A stretch of 64,000 bases of DNA from Acorus gramineus. Lineage: Eukaryota > Streptophyta > Magnoliopsida > Acorales > Acoraceae. Below, in pieces: positions 12,773-24,720 of this stretch. Where the stretch lies: NCBI GenBank assembly GCA_030737835.1, contig CM060855.1, positions 11,317,927 to 11,381,926 on the forward strand, read 5' to 3'. The notes below the pieces were generated by a model. The model was given only the letters and a program-made list of their open reading frames with translations. It was not told where the DNA came from and ran no database searches. The position numbers were made by a program, and so were the translations under genes. Each line of letters opens with the position of its first letter. Positions within the stretch are counted from its first letter, which is position 1.

Positions 12773-15229
12773 TTATATCACCAACTTCGTTAAAGACTTT
12801 GCGCTATCGATTCCATTGTTGGGTTTGCTCGGGTACCACAACTGCTCCGTGCCTTTCTCGAGGAAACCAGCGCCATCGAGGGAGAGTGTCCCTTCGCTTG
12901 ATTTCATGGTTGCCGGATAAGGCATTGAAGATTTAGTCACCCTGTGGAGAGCCCAAAATACATTGCAAAAGTTAAGTTCGATTTGTTATGTTAGTTAATC
13001 TATTGATTATGTTAGATTGTGGGAGAAGAAAAACACAATATAGTTGTACAAGTCATCCCCTGAAATGGGAAGGAAATTTGATAGGTCTAAAGTTTTTGAG
13101 ATGAAGACTCATTGTTTAGTATGAGAGAGTCAAAAGACTGTATTTATAAATACAAAAGGTGAAACGCTAAATAACGAAGATCCTAAACTAGACTTACATG
13201 ATGTCTCTTAACAGATTCAATGATAAAAATCATATGCGCAGCGCTAATGTGACCAATCACACAAAGAAACTATAGAATGGAAGTAGAGCTAAATACCTCT
13301 CCTTGCGCTTCTCCAGAAAGCGAGCCAATGAAGCATTGCGTGCCTGGGGTACAGCTGCACAATCACAAATTCACTCGATCTAAGAAGCATTTCACGCATC
13401 ACATATAACAAATTACACAAATGTTGCAATATAGGCGATACAAAAACTTATATATATATATATATGTATATATACCTCTTGGCATGAGTGTGTGGGCTGG
13501 GGAGACGAGCTTCGAGGGCTGCTCGGGTTGTCTTGCAGGAGCAACATTGTTTGTTGCATTGTTCATCACCTTGGCTGTGGCGATTTCATCGATTCCACTC
13601 GACCCGGTAGCCGATTGAGCTCCTCCACCTCCAGAATAGGAGGCGACTGAGATTGGGCTTGAAAGCGCAGAGGCGGAGCAAGGAGAACCATCTCCCCCTG
13701 TCACCATCTTAGGGGGCAACAGTGGCACTTGTGCCCTCGGACTAGCAGCACTTGTGGGAGTCGACTGGGATGAACTATTGCCTGCCAAGAACATGATGGC
13801 CTGAGCCTGGATTTGGATGGACGAACATCAGCGCCACAAAATCGAGACACCATGGGATTGTAATTCAAAATGAGTAATGTAAAATATATACCTTCTCAGG
13901 TGGGATGTTGTCATACACATTCACTGTACCACCATAAAATATGGTTAGCTGTGCCACCACCGGTGGAGGCTTCTTCGATACATTCCTATAGGGGTGAAAT
14001 TCCAAAAAATTACTTAGAAAACCTCAATAAGTTCATTGACTTGATTCAGTTTAAAAACATTTGTTTTACCTTGGAACAGGAGTGATGCATCCAAAGGGCT
14101 GTTGTGGTTTCAAATGCCCCATTGTTGAATTGGGACCGTTCGATGTGGCGGTGGCATGAACTTTGAAATAAGGATGGTTAGAGACCGGGAACGCCCGAAT
14201 CTCGTGATGGTACTCCATTTGTTGAGCCGGGTATGATGGGATCGTTGCGTGATGGATGCTTGGGCTGCTATTAAGATTGAAGTTCCTCTGTAAACAACAG
14301 AGCACAATACCAAGTGAGTGATGATCCCATGAATTCAAAATCTAAACTTTGAGTAGGTGAATGAATGAAGTGAACCTGTGATGCTGTTACAAGGGAGAAT
14401 GGTTTGTTATGGTGGGCGTTCATGGAGTCCGGCACAGGGTGAAACCCGGATGAGGGGAGGTGATCGAAAACGAGCTTCTTCGGCCTCTCCTCTTGGGATG
14501 ACTTGAAAGACATGAATTGTTGGAGTGTTGAGAACTTGTTTGTGAATGGCCACTGAAGTGTGGAACTCCCCAAGAAGGCTGATTGTAATGAAAAAGATTA
14601 CCAAATCATCAGAAGCAGATCTCATAATAGACCAACCAAAAAATATGTCAAAAAGGCACAACCACCAATTACAATATTGGTAAAGCTAAATCAACCTATC
14701 AAAGCATTAATGAATCTCACAATCTCATTAAACACGAAGCCAATTGAATTTTTTGAATGATGCATCAGAATAGACAAATTAACGGCAATAAAAAAAAAAA
14801 GTGAGGCAACAATAAATGGCATCCAGTTTACATATAGTAGCACTGAAAATAATGAAAATCATTGTATTCTAAATTTGGGAAGGAAACCCAATTATCACAT
14901 CTCGTACACCAAACATCCAACTAAGGAATTCATTTCCAATCACAGTGTCAAAATCAATTGATTAACCGAGGGCATTCCAGGAATAAATTCTACAAAACGC
15001 TAAAAACTTCCAAAGATCAAATCTTCACATCAAAACAAGATCATTGGCACAAATCCAACAATACCCAGATAACCAAAACCTTCCAAAAACATTCAAAACT
15101 AAAAACCCACATCAGAAATGTTAAAAAAAAAATTCCCAGACCTGGATCCTTACAGCCGGCCTTCACCTCGTCCTCCTTCACGAAAGCCACCGATTCTCTC
15201 CCATTCATTCCCAGAAAGTCCCTCTCCAT
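12773..15229 (-). CDS. JAZ3: JAZ3/JAZ4-type jasmonate ZIM-domain repressor (TIFY family)
   Basis: Nuclear co-repressor of jasmonate signalling: in this family the TIFY/ZIM domain recruits NINJA and dimerises, and the Jas motif binds MYC2-type factors and the COI1-JA-Ile receptor, leading to degradation. Exons (minus): 15,142-15,229; 14,376-14,578; 14,070-14,287; 13,892-13,985; 13,476-13,806; 13,297-13,354; 12,773-12,941. All have GT-AG borders and join in frame to 386 aa (Arabidopsis JAZ3 is about 350). The start MERDFLGM is the conserved JAZ3/4 N-terminus; an in-frame ATG 18 codons upstream is rejected for that reason. TIFYGG lies at residues 184-189, the ZIM domain at about 182-211, and the Jas core SLARFLEKRKER at 320-331 with PY at 338-339. 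Six residues separate R331 from PY, where the family usually has five. The exon 5 donor sits in a TA-rich tract. The family is certain; the JAZ3/4 subgroup is very likely. Confidence 0.95.
12942..13296 (-). promoter_or_regulatory. Jas intron (alternative-splicing site) of the JAZ gene
   Basis: This 355 bp intron splits the Jas motif right after the KRKE residues (the AG of the next Arg codon is in the upstream exon). In known JAZ genes, keeping this intron yields repressors lacking the C-terminal PY end, which bind COI1 weakly and resist degradation. Read-through here would add about a dozen residues and then meet a stop codon, giving such a truncated form. The position is seen in the sequence; its use is inferred. 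Confidence 0.6.
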
Positions 15230-15545
15230 GAACCCGTCTCGAGCTATGATATCGAGAATCCGTTCCCAAAATACCTTGCGCAACTGTTCCGAGAAACAAA
15301 GACCGACGCCGTGAATATCTATGCTATTCCCTACTTTGCTTTGCTTCGCTTCGCTTTTTGTGTGTGTGTGTTTTTGTTTCTGTAAGACTTTTTTTTTGTG
15401 GTGGTGGTGGTGGTGGCTATTATTATACTGAGGTTTGATTGAATCAGGACCGTTGGATCATCTGATCCAGTGATTTCCCCAACATGGCTTTCGTTTCCGA
15501 GGGGTGTCACCGGCTGTTCCGGTTGCCCACCCGGTTCCCTTCCAC

Positions 15546-15551
15546 CACGTG
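15546..15551. promoter_or_regulatory. G-box upstream of the JAZ gene
   Basis: A palindromic CACGTG about 317 bp upstream of the JAZ start codon. MYC2-type bHLH factors bind G-boxes in JAZ promoters in the known jasmonate feedback loop. One hexamer can occur by chance, so its role is an inference from position. Confidence 0.45.
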
Positions 15552-17419
15552 CTACAAGGTCCTCTCTTTTTTATAAAAAAAATAAAATAAAAAATACTTC
15601 TTGTGAAAAAAATTAATATTATTTAAATAATTATTCTTTTTTTTTTTCTTTCTAAAGTGTCTCCATTGAAAGTTCGAAACGATGGCATCGATTTGTGGGT
15701 TGGTGTGGTTACCATCGATTGGGCCCGTGATGACGTGTCACTTATGCTAGAATATATTGTTGAAAAAATCTGACAATTAATTACTATTATGATTTTAAAA
15801 ATATTTAACTTTAGTTAATCCCTATTTAGTGCAATCAAGGCCAAAAATAATTTTAGTCTAATATTTGTATCATAATATAATAATTGATCATTATTTTTCT
15901 TTTTTCTTTTCATAATTGTTTTAAATTTTTTTATTAAAAATATTAAATCTTAACTAACGAGATACATAATATACTTTTATAAATAATGTGTATCTCTTAT
16001 AACAATTGTATTTTTTAAAAAAATTTAAAGAAAGATTTAAAGAAAGACCATTCTTATTCAAAAGTTAATGGAATATATACTTTATTAGTTAACGAGGTAC
16101 ATGAAATTCTACGTGGGATTATAAACACTATTTTTCAAGTGAGATAAAAATGTGGAGGGTAGGGCATTGTCCACATGTTGAACGTGCATATCATGAACAG
16201 CAGCTCTTATAAGGAGGATCTAGGGCTAGGGCTGAGGTGTCCAACCCATCATTAACTTCAGAAAAATAAACCACTAATGATCTGCTTTTATTTTTGGTTT
16301 CTCACCTCAAGTGATAGAAAGAGACAATATTTATCTGATGTTTTGTGTCTCAGATCATTAACATCCCATGTGAGGGAAACTTCAAAAAAAAATGCATATA
16401 AAGATTAACTTCTATTTTTGGGATTTAATCACGAGTGACACACACATAGATAGTTATATGCATATATATTTTTTTGTGATCTAAGTCTCCGGGTCATTAA
16501 CATCCCATGTGAATGACATGAAAGTCATTTGAATGAGAAACATACATTAGATGTGCAATGAGCATGTTGTGTTTGTGTACCATACGTATATAAAGAACAT
16601 GAAAACACGCATGTTAGACATGTATTCGATGTGTTCATATTTATCAACAAAAATTAAAAATATTTTATTTTCTGAATTCTTAACATGCGCCCAATACCTT
16701 TTTCCAAGAAGAGATGGTTGCTCAACACATGTAAAAAAAAAAAACTCATGTATCAGGGTGACGCTTTTAATTATTATAAGATTTATGCTCACATACATAA
16801 AATGAACATTATGTATATAGGTTAGTAATAATATGCGATCCATGTGAACTACGTATATACATCTTTTAAATGGATCAATATATGTGTCACTAAAGAAAAC
16901 ATATTGTTTTGAGTTATATGTTTTTTTTATTGACGCATATACCATTTAAATGATGTATATACACGATTCTCACGAACCACGTGTATATATATATATATAT
17001 AGTTTAAGTGGAATTGATAATTAATAAACTATTGTAATAACGATAATAAATTTTTTATTATTAATTATTATTATTTTTATTGTTATTATTTCTATTATAA
17101 TATTACTTGTACCTATCATGTATCATTTTGTCTTGTCCTACTTTCCAAGCATTAGCATGACAGTGCCCATAAAAAATATATTATATATCCATAATTAAAT
17201 TTAATCGTTTTCTAGAATTATTGTGACTAGCTATTTTAAATAAGTTATTCCAATAATCGGATTTGGCATAATAGCTACCTTCCGACAAAGATGTCAAACT
17301 GTTTAATTAGTTGTTTAAAACGTAATTAAGACTATATTTCTCTCAATCCACATCAGTTTGTGAATAATTTTATACCAGTCATGAGAGCACCACCTATTTT
17401 TGTAGACAAAAAGTTGTAT
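15552..17419. other. gene-free stretch upstream of the JAZ gene
   Basis: AT-rich and without a supported exon. A phrase containing CATTAACATCCCATGTGA occurs twice (about 16,357 and 16,495), and a TA tract lies at 16,981-17,001. An open frame on the minus strand at 16,547-16,945 is low complexity and matches no known family. Confidence 0.5.
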
Positions 17420-17428
17420 TAATATTTA

Positions 17429-17982
17429 TGTAAAAATCCAAATACACCCCCCCCCCCCCTAAACTGCTAGAAATCCATATAACTCTCTGACTTTTCCTAA
17501 AGTCCATATAACTCTCTGAAAACACATATGGACCGGAAATCCAAATAGTCCCATGAGTTAAATTTTCGTTGATAAATTATGATTATTTTGTTAATATTCT
17601 ATCTAATTAACCCTGACTGAAAGCATAATATATCAAAAACCTCTTACAATGTGTTAAAAATACGAAAAATCTTCTATAAATGACAATTTTACCCCTCTAG
17701 ATATGGTTTTATAATCTATCAGGCGAAGTAAAATCGTCATCTACAAAAGGTTTTCTGCATTTTTAATAAATTGTAGGGTTGATTTGATATAATGTGTTTT
17801 CAGTCAGGGTTAACAAAATGGGATAATCACATATATAATATTCTTCATCTGTCAATAGAAGTTTAACTCAATGGATTATTTGGATTTACATATGTGTTTT
17901 TAGGGGTTACATGGACTTTTGGAAAAGCCGAGGGGTTGTATGGATTTCAAGCAGTTTATAGGGGGTTATTTGAAATTTTTCC
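17429..17982. mobile_element. Mutator-like MITE with long inverted repeats
   Basis: A 554 bp element whose two halves are imperfect inverted copies: phrases such as AAATCCATATAACTCTCTGA on the left and their complements on the right. It is flanked by a perfect 9 bp direct repeat TAATATTTA (17,420-17,428 and 17,983-17,991), the target-site length typical of Mutator-like elements. A C run (about 14) lies near the left end. It has no coding capacity. Confidence 0.8.
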
Positions 17983-17991
17983 TAATATTTA

Positions 17992-20682
17992 ATACTTTAT
18001 ACATGTTAAATGATTAGATTTCCTTGCTTTAAACAATATCCAATTCTTCGAATAATAATGTTCTTCTAAGCACACTAGAATTTTCGAGGTAATACAAGTC
18101 ATATAAATTCATCATTAATCGAATATAGCCTAAAATCATGATAGAATAATATTTACCAAATGTTTTGTATCTAGATTATGGTCATTGCTTTGATTAATAT
18201 AGATTTAATTTATTTTAAATGAAGACTTGATAGATTTTTCATATATGAGTTTTAGACCGTAGTAAGTGCCCTATCATTAAAAATGGAATCCTTCCAATCA
18301 CTCAATGTTTTTTACTTTCAATGCATACAGAGTAAGATCTCTAATTTTATGATCAAATGCATTTCATGCTTAAAGTTGAGTTGGCATTGTCTGATTACTG
18401 GTTGGTAGGTTGACACCCCCATCGTCAGATAGTGCTTAATTAGCATCTCTCTTAGTCTTAACTTTAATTAGCATGAAATTTCCCTCCACATAATCCAATC
18501 ATCTTGACTTTGATAATACTTAATTAGCATGACTTGGTTGTCATTATATTCTTTAAATTTTTTTTCAAATACGTATATATATGCTTTATCATTGGGACTT
18601 ACTATTATATGAATTTTTTATAAATGGAATAATGAGTACCCTTAGATTATAACATCCAATGTCTACTTTGGGAAATTTGGAAAATAATGTAAATCATTCA
18701 ATGTGGGATCACGAATGTATGTCCCCAATATTAATCATGCTTTCCAAGATAAAACCAAAGGGTTGGTACAAATTATATAAAGGTAAATATTAAACATGAC
18801 TTATAAAGTAGAAAAAAAAAAATAAATACATCTAATTTAATTTTCAACAATACAAAATCTACATGTTTTATATATACCATCATTTCTTAATTAAGTTTAT
18901 TTTCATTCTCAAGGTCATTATTTTACCATTTTTTGCACTTACACCTATCTTTTGTGCTAGGCTTAAATTTCCAATGCAGCATTTGGATCCACTTCTAAAA
19001 AGTCACAAAAATTTGAGTGTTAAAAGTGGATTTAAAAATGACTTTGGGTCAACTGTATGAATTTCAGTATGAACACGATTTCCGAGGGGAAGAAATTCTG
19101 CTCATTAACAAATTCTAAGATCAATCTCACTAAGATATTGAGGCATTAAAATATTGAGCACTCGATCGCTCAATACACCATCAAGAAATTTTAATTAGGT
19201 TGGTGTTATAATATTTTATTTTAGTTTTGTTACCTGGTTGTTTTTTAAGGAACAAAAAAAGTGGACACAATAAAATTATATATGATTACTTAATTAATTG
19301 GCTAGCTATAACTTAGCTGATAGTAGGACAATAATGTTTCACTCCTATTGGGAGCACTGCATAATAATAAAAATAAAAATAGGCACATCACTTCTATATT
19401 TAATATTTTTGCTATAACCTATGCATGGGGAGAGGCAACAATGGGTCCATATTTAAGATTACTTTTATAATAAATTTTTTTTTATTAAGACTATATTTAG
19501 TTGCACGATTGTAAAACTGATTTTAAACAAAGTGTGGGTCTAAAACTGATTTTACACGAAGCGGTCTTTCCACAGCTTTTGAAAACTTAGGTTTTCAACA
19601 TTTTTTTACAAAAATATATATGCAGCTTTTATCCCCAATTTTTTTTCTTTGAAAACGAGTTTGAAAAAAATAGCTTCCTGCAAAACTAAAAACTGTTCAA
19701 CCCTGTTACCAAAAGACCCTAAGATTGTTCATATATAGGATACTGATTTATATCTATAATTGTTATTGAGTAAGTGTATTTGAATTTGTATTCACCGTAT
19801 ATTCACCCAAAAAATACACATTATCCCAAACATCAATTCGAATATATGTAAATAATATTCTATTACATTTTAAATAGTGAATTCTGTTATGCATTCATTA
19901 TAAATTTTAGTCTAAATCCATATCAAGTTATTTTCAATCCATATTTTAGTTTCATATACGTTAATAAAAATTCACTCAAACATATAATCATATTAACAGA
20001 ATATATGTGTCAATAAAACTTTTTTTTTTTTTTCCAGTACATCCATTCAATTTAAGTTCCAAAAACATGTACGGCCTAGATTTGAAATCGAAATGGGAGA
20101 TAGAATTAACATATTCCCATCCTCCCATAAGTAAAGTAGTTGACATGAACTGTACTGATCAGACGGCTCCTAGAAAAAGTACCCAGAAGAATCATGATAG
20201 GGAGAGGTAGCCAACCAATCGAGCATGGAATATAATTTATACTAGTTAAAAGCATACGAAACAGATAGACACGTGACATGACCGACCAAAGCATTCCCAC
20301 ATGCACCAAACCAAGGCCCTACTTTAATAGGTAGGTTAATTAATAAATAAAAAATGTGGTGGGCCCCATATGCCCCCATTCAAAATACTGTTCTCCTGTA
20401 ATAATTTGATGATTACCTCGCGAAATAGTAGAAATCATGATTACATACATCGAATCCATCAACATCAACGGCTACGAAAAAGTCTTATCACATGAAAATA
20501 AGAGTTCCAAAGTCATCTCAACCATCCAATCGCTGATGCCCGTATCACCAGTTTTTCATAGGACGGTCCCTCGGTTCATATCATTTAACCCGGGAAAAAA
20601 ATAGAAAAATAAAACATGCGCGCGAAGAGAAACAGTCTCTCGATTTTTAATTTTAAGTTTTTATAAAAATAGAAAAAAATAG
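17992..20682. other. gene-free stretch
   Basis: AT-rich intergenic DNA without a supported exon. TAATTAGCAT recurs several times between 18,430 and 18,540. From about 20,100 to 20,640 the sequence becomes less AT-rich with more CpG dinucleotides, ending in GCGCGCG near 20,621. No gene was recognised. Confidence 0.5.
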
Positions 20683-20970
20683 AGTAAAAGAATTTTTAAT
20701 TTTAAATTTTTATAAATCATCGCATTTAGTGATCGATTTTTTTTATATATATATTTATGTTTTAGTCTCTAGATTTAAATGATAGTTCTTTTTAGTCCCT
20801 AAAAGGGACCTATCCATATATTATTTAATTTACTTTTTAGTCCCTATGAGGGACTATCCATTAATTATCTTTTAAATTGAGGGACTAAAACCTAAATACA
20901 AAGAAGGGATGGATCGATCAGTAAATATGATGGTCTGTGGAAACTTAAAACTAAAAATCCTTAAAGTAAA
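20683..20970. mobile_element. short palindromic foldback element
   Basis: About 290 bp that is an almost complete inverted repeat centred near 20,825. Matching pairs include TTTAGTGATCGAT on the left with ATCGATCAGTAAA on the right, and ATTTATGTTTTAGTC on the left with the complement of its counterpart ending at 20,897. The phrase TTTTTAGTCCCTA occurs near the centre in both halves. It would fold into a long hairpin. No target duplication could be fixed because the flanks are simple AT sequence. Confidence 0.65.
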
Positions 20971-21561
20971 ATATCATGTATTACTCTTTTAAAAATATAT
21001 ATATTTTATATTATTTTAATATATATTTTATATTTTATAATAACATTTATTTTAATTAACTAAAGTGTTTTTAAAAACTGATAAAGACTATATACCAGAT
21101 TAAACATGTTATTTTTTTAAAAATAAAAATAAAAAATTTCTCAAAACAAATATTCTCACATCAGAACATAACATGACATTCATATTTCACTGTGGAATGT
21201 CCATATTTATTTTATAAAAAAATTGAGATAACATGATTACTCATCAAACATGGTGGTTGCATTAAAAAAAAAAAATTGAATCTGAATTTCTATCTGACTA
21301 CCAAAAATTCTAACCAAATGACAGGTTCTCTAAACAGTCAGAGCAAAATCTGTTAATATTGTTAAATGTGAGCTTAAATAGTGGTTTTAACTTTTAAGCC
21401 AAAAAAAATAAAATAAACCTCCGCTCGCGTTTCGATCCGACGCACAAAAACCGTCATCCGCCGCGAAAAACGATGCACTGTACTACACAGCTGGCCTGCA
21501 TTGACGGTCGTGCACGTGATTGGTTGTGGTCGAAGCCAACACAAACCTGAAAAAAAAAAAA

Positions 21562-22515
21562 GGGTTAAAGACATCTAAGTCCCTACAAACATGGAAAAAC
21601 TCATATAAGTCCCTACTAAAATTAGGACAGACGTACGAGTCCCTGAAAACTCAAAAAAACCCAATTATCATCCCTGAGTTAAATTTCCATCCAAACCTAA
21701 CGGAATATTCCCAGAATATTCTGTCACATATAATTGTGTTGACATTGAAGTCCTTATAAACAGTCATAAAAACAAATTAGTCCATGTAAAAGACAAAATT
21801 GCCCCTGAAAGACTTTTCATTAAATTGTGTACACATTGCAGTCCCTATAAACAATCATAAAGACAAATTAGTCATTGCAAAAGATAAAATTGCCCCTCAA
21901 AGATTTTTACATTTAATTGGATAGACATTACAGTCCTTATAAATAATCGTAAAGACAAATTGGTACATGTAAAAGACAAAAATGCCCCTGAAGAATTTTT
22001 ACATTTAATTGTGTAGAAATTGCAGTATTTTAGAGGGTATTTAATTTTTAAATTGCAATGTATGCACAATTAAATGTAAAAATCCTTCAAGGGTATTTTT
22101 GTCTTTTAGAGGGACCAATTTGTCTTTACGATTATTTATAAGGACTGTAATGTCTATTCAATTACATGTAAAAGTATTTCAAGGGCAATTTTGTCTTTTG
22201 CGGGGACTAATTTGTCTTTATGATTATTTATAGGGACTATAATATATACACAATTTAATGTAAAAATCTTTTAGGGGCAATTTTATCTTTTACAGGGACT
22301 AATTTGTCTTTATGACTGTTTATAAGGACTTCAATGTCTACACAATTATATGTGATGGAATATTGTAGGAATATTCCGTTAAATTTGGATGGAAATTTAA
22401 CTCATGGATGATAATTGGGTTTTTCTGAGTTTCAAGGACTCGTATGTCTATCCCAATTTTAGTAGGGACTTATATTGGTTTTTCAATGTTTGTAAGGACT
22501 TAGATGTCTTTAACC
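21562..22515. mobile_element. foldback element with 92-bp unit arms, copy 1 (954 bp)
   Basis: It starts GGGTTAAAGACATC and ends with the complement, GATGTCTTTAACC. The left arm holds a unique outer segment (about 175 bp) and then three tandem units of about 92 bp, each with a phrase like AGTCCNTATAAA and AAATTGCCCCT. A short spacer near 22,030-22,065 follows, then three units in reverse complement, then the inverted outer segment. The flanks are A-runs, so a 9 bp target duplication cannot be proved for this copy. Copies 2 and 3 show one with a single mismatch. It is non-coding and probably Mutator-like. Confidence 0.8.
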
Positions 22516-22949
22516 TAAAAAAAAAATCAAAACGCATGCAAGTCGTTGTCTGTATCATTTTTTTTTTTAATTCCGGCCCTTCAGAAAAGTAAAAATAAAA
22601 TAAAAGTACGTCAATGCGTTTTAATAATAATTTTTTAATTGTGGGTCCCTGTCTGGCAACACATGTCGGTTCACACAACCCGTTTAAATGCATCGGGAGG
22701 AGGGGGTGCTTTCAGTCACGTGCGCCTCGTAAACCGTGCCGCAAATCCAGTGACCGGGGGAGGTTTATTTGAACCTGGTATCGATTTTCATATAATACTT
22801 TTGGTTTCACACGTGTCCAAGCCCGTTCGTTTGCATGAGAAGCACGTGTCACTGTTGCTGACACCGTGAGTTTGTCCGGTTGCAGACTTGCAGTGAGAGG
22901 GAAGTGATAGAACTGACCTCTCACATGCTGATTTTATGATATAATTAAT
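22516..22949. other. CpG-rich spacer between two foldback copies
   Basis: Positions 22,640-22,920 are notably GC- and CpG-rich compared with the surroundings, as is 21,415-21,545. Open frames cross it on both strands (22,639-22,869 plus; 22,712-22,924 minus) but neither shows a known domain. It contains CACGTG-like sites (near 22,717 and 22,843). It could be an unmethylated regulatory patch or the trace of a lost gene. Confidence 0.4.
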
Positions 22950-23615
22950 GAATCAAAACACCAAAGTCCATATAAACATAGAAAAATCTATATAAGTCCC
23001 TGTTAAAATTGAAACAGACATACGAGTCCCTGAAAACTCAGAAAAACCCAATTATCATCCATGAGTTAAATTTTCATTCAAACTTAACGGAATATTTCCA
23101 GAATATTCCATCACATATAATGGTATAGACAATGAAGTCCTTATAAACAGTCATAAAGATAAATTAGTCACTGTAAAAATCCTTCAGGGGTATTTTTGTC
23201 TTTTACAATGACCAATTTGTCTTTACGATTGTTTATAATGACTGTAATGTCTATTCAATTAAATGTAAAAGTCTTTCAGGGATAATTTTATCTTTTGCGG
23301 GGACTAATTTGTCTTTATGATTATTTATAGGGACTGCAATGTGTACACAATTTAATGTAAAAGTTCTTTTAGGGGCGATTTTGTCTTTTGCATGGACTAA
23401 TTTGTCTTTATGATTGTTTATAAGGACGTTAATGTCCATACAATTATATGTGATTGAATATTATAAGAATATTCTGTTAAGTTTGGATGGAAATTTAACT
23501 CAGGGATGATAATTGGGTTTTTCTGAGTTTTCAGGGACGCGTATGTCTGTTCCAATTTTAGTAGGGACTTATATGGGTTTTTCCATATTTGTAGGGACTT
23601 AGATGTCTTTAACCC
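22950..23615. mobile_element. foldback element with 92-bp unit arms, copy 2 (666 bp)
   Basis: Same outer segments as copy 1, but the left arm has only part of one unit while the right arm has about three units in reverse orientation, so the arms are unequal. It is flanked by ATAATTAAT (22,941-22,949) and TTAATTAAT (23,616-23,624), a 9 bp target duplication with one difference. The left terminus is slightly worn compared with copy 1. Confidence 0.8.
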
Positions 23616-23656
23616 TTAATTAATACATATATGTCAAGATATATAAATAAAAAAAT

Positions 23657-24160
23657 CAGCAGAGAGTAGGCATATCAATTATAAAAAAAAAAAAAAAAAA
23701 ATGTTTGAATCCCATCTAAATTTGTATTTAAAAAATAAAAAATATTTAAAATTCGAAGATCCAAAATACGAATATAGATATCAGTCTATCTGATCCAAAA
23801 AATATCTGTATCTGATATATATTATAAAAATATATATATTTGTATTATATATTGTTCATATTTTTATCTTGTATGATTAATCGTAATGATAATAAATTAT
23901 AATACTATTAAATTTTCAATGTATGATATTTGAAAGAGATAATAAACCTTAAAATCTTAATTTTAATTTTGATGTCTCTCTAAAATATCACTTGATTATC
24001 CAAATTAATGTTAATATTCAAACATGTCAATTATCCAAAAAATATCCGTATTCGAAGGGATCCGAATTCGAAAATTAATATCCGTATCCGAATCCGAAAG
24101 TTAGGATATGGATATTGGCATATCCGATCCATATCCGTCCGATTGACAGACTTAGACAAG
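23657..24160. mobile_element. possible hAT-like element remnant
   Basis: An AT-rich core lies between two ends built from repeated ATCCGAATTCGAA / ATATCCGTATCCG-like words; the end near 24,150 (GATTGACAG) is loosely complementary to the start near 23,665. Such ends are common in worn plant hAT-type elements. The ends and target site are not firm. Confidence 0.35.
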
Positions 24161-24349
24161 AGTGTGTATATATTATACACGACTGACGGTCCATATATTT
24201 TATAATTTTTTATGGAGATTTTTTTTAAAAAAGAAAAATGGTTGTTTGTTACTTGATTTTATTCCTGAGTTTGAATTACAAATTCTGAAATGATGAAGAA
24301 TAGAAATAAATTCAAAATAAAAATAAAGGGGATAAGAATTCTACAAGCA

Positions 24350-24720
24350 AGTAAATGAACCTAGACCATTGAAGTCGTTCAAATCCTGGTTAGACGAGTC
24401 ATCTAAACCAGCGGAGCATCCGCGTTTCCGCCACTCCACGGTGATCAAATTCTCATCTCGGAAGCGGACATCTACTGGTGCAATATGCCTTCGTGATGTA
24501 TCGTCTCAATCTCTCATGCAAGTTTGGAACATTTCTCACATGTTCTCTTGATGCACCCTCGCTCCTATGAAGACAATCTCGTTCCTCATTCTCCATATAT
24601 ATAGTCTTTGCTCCTGCCGCTACGATTGCCTACGAGATCACCGCGGTCAGATTGATATCCCCTGCTTTCTTCATTTCTTTCCCCACGATCCATAGCTCAT
24701 CCATGGAGAAATCAATTAGG
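24350..24720 (-). mobile_element. LINE remnant, C-terminal end of ORF2
   Basis: Read on the minus strand, about 24,580-24,720 translates to a segment ending AKTIYIWRMRNEIVF, the typical end of plant L1-type ORF2 after the zf-RVT region (pattern iYxiWxeRNxxxF). An in-frame stop lies upstream of this motif, and a worn tail follows toward 24,350. It is a short dead 3' piece of a LINE. Confidence 0.6.

Noticed and set aside
15229-15283. upstream ATG of the JAZ gene (adds 18 residues)
   Set aside because: JAZ3/4 proteins start at MERDF; the upstream stretch is more likely 5' UTR.
16547-16945. 132-aa minus-strand open frame
   Set aside because: Low-complexity, hydrophobic/AT-driven composition, no domain and no neighbouring exons.
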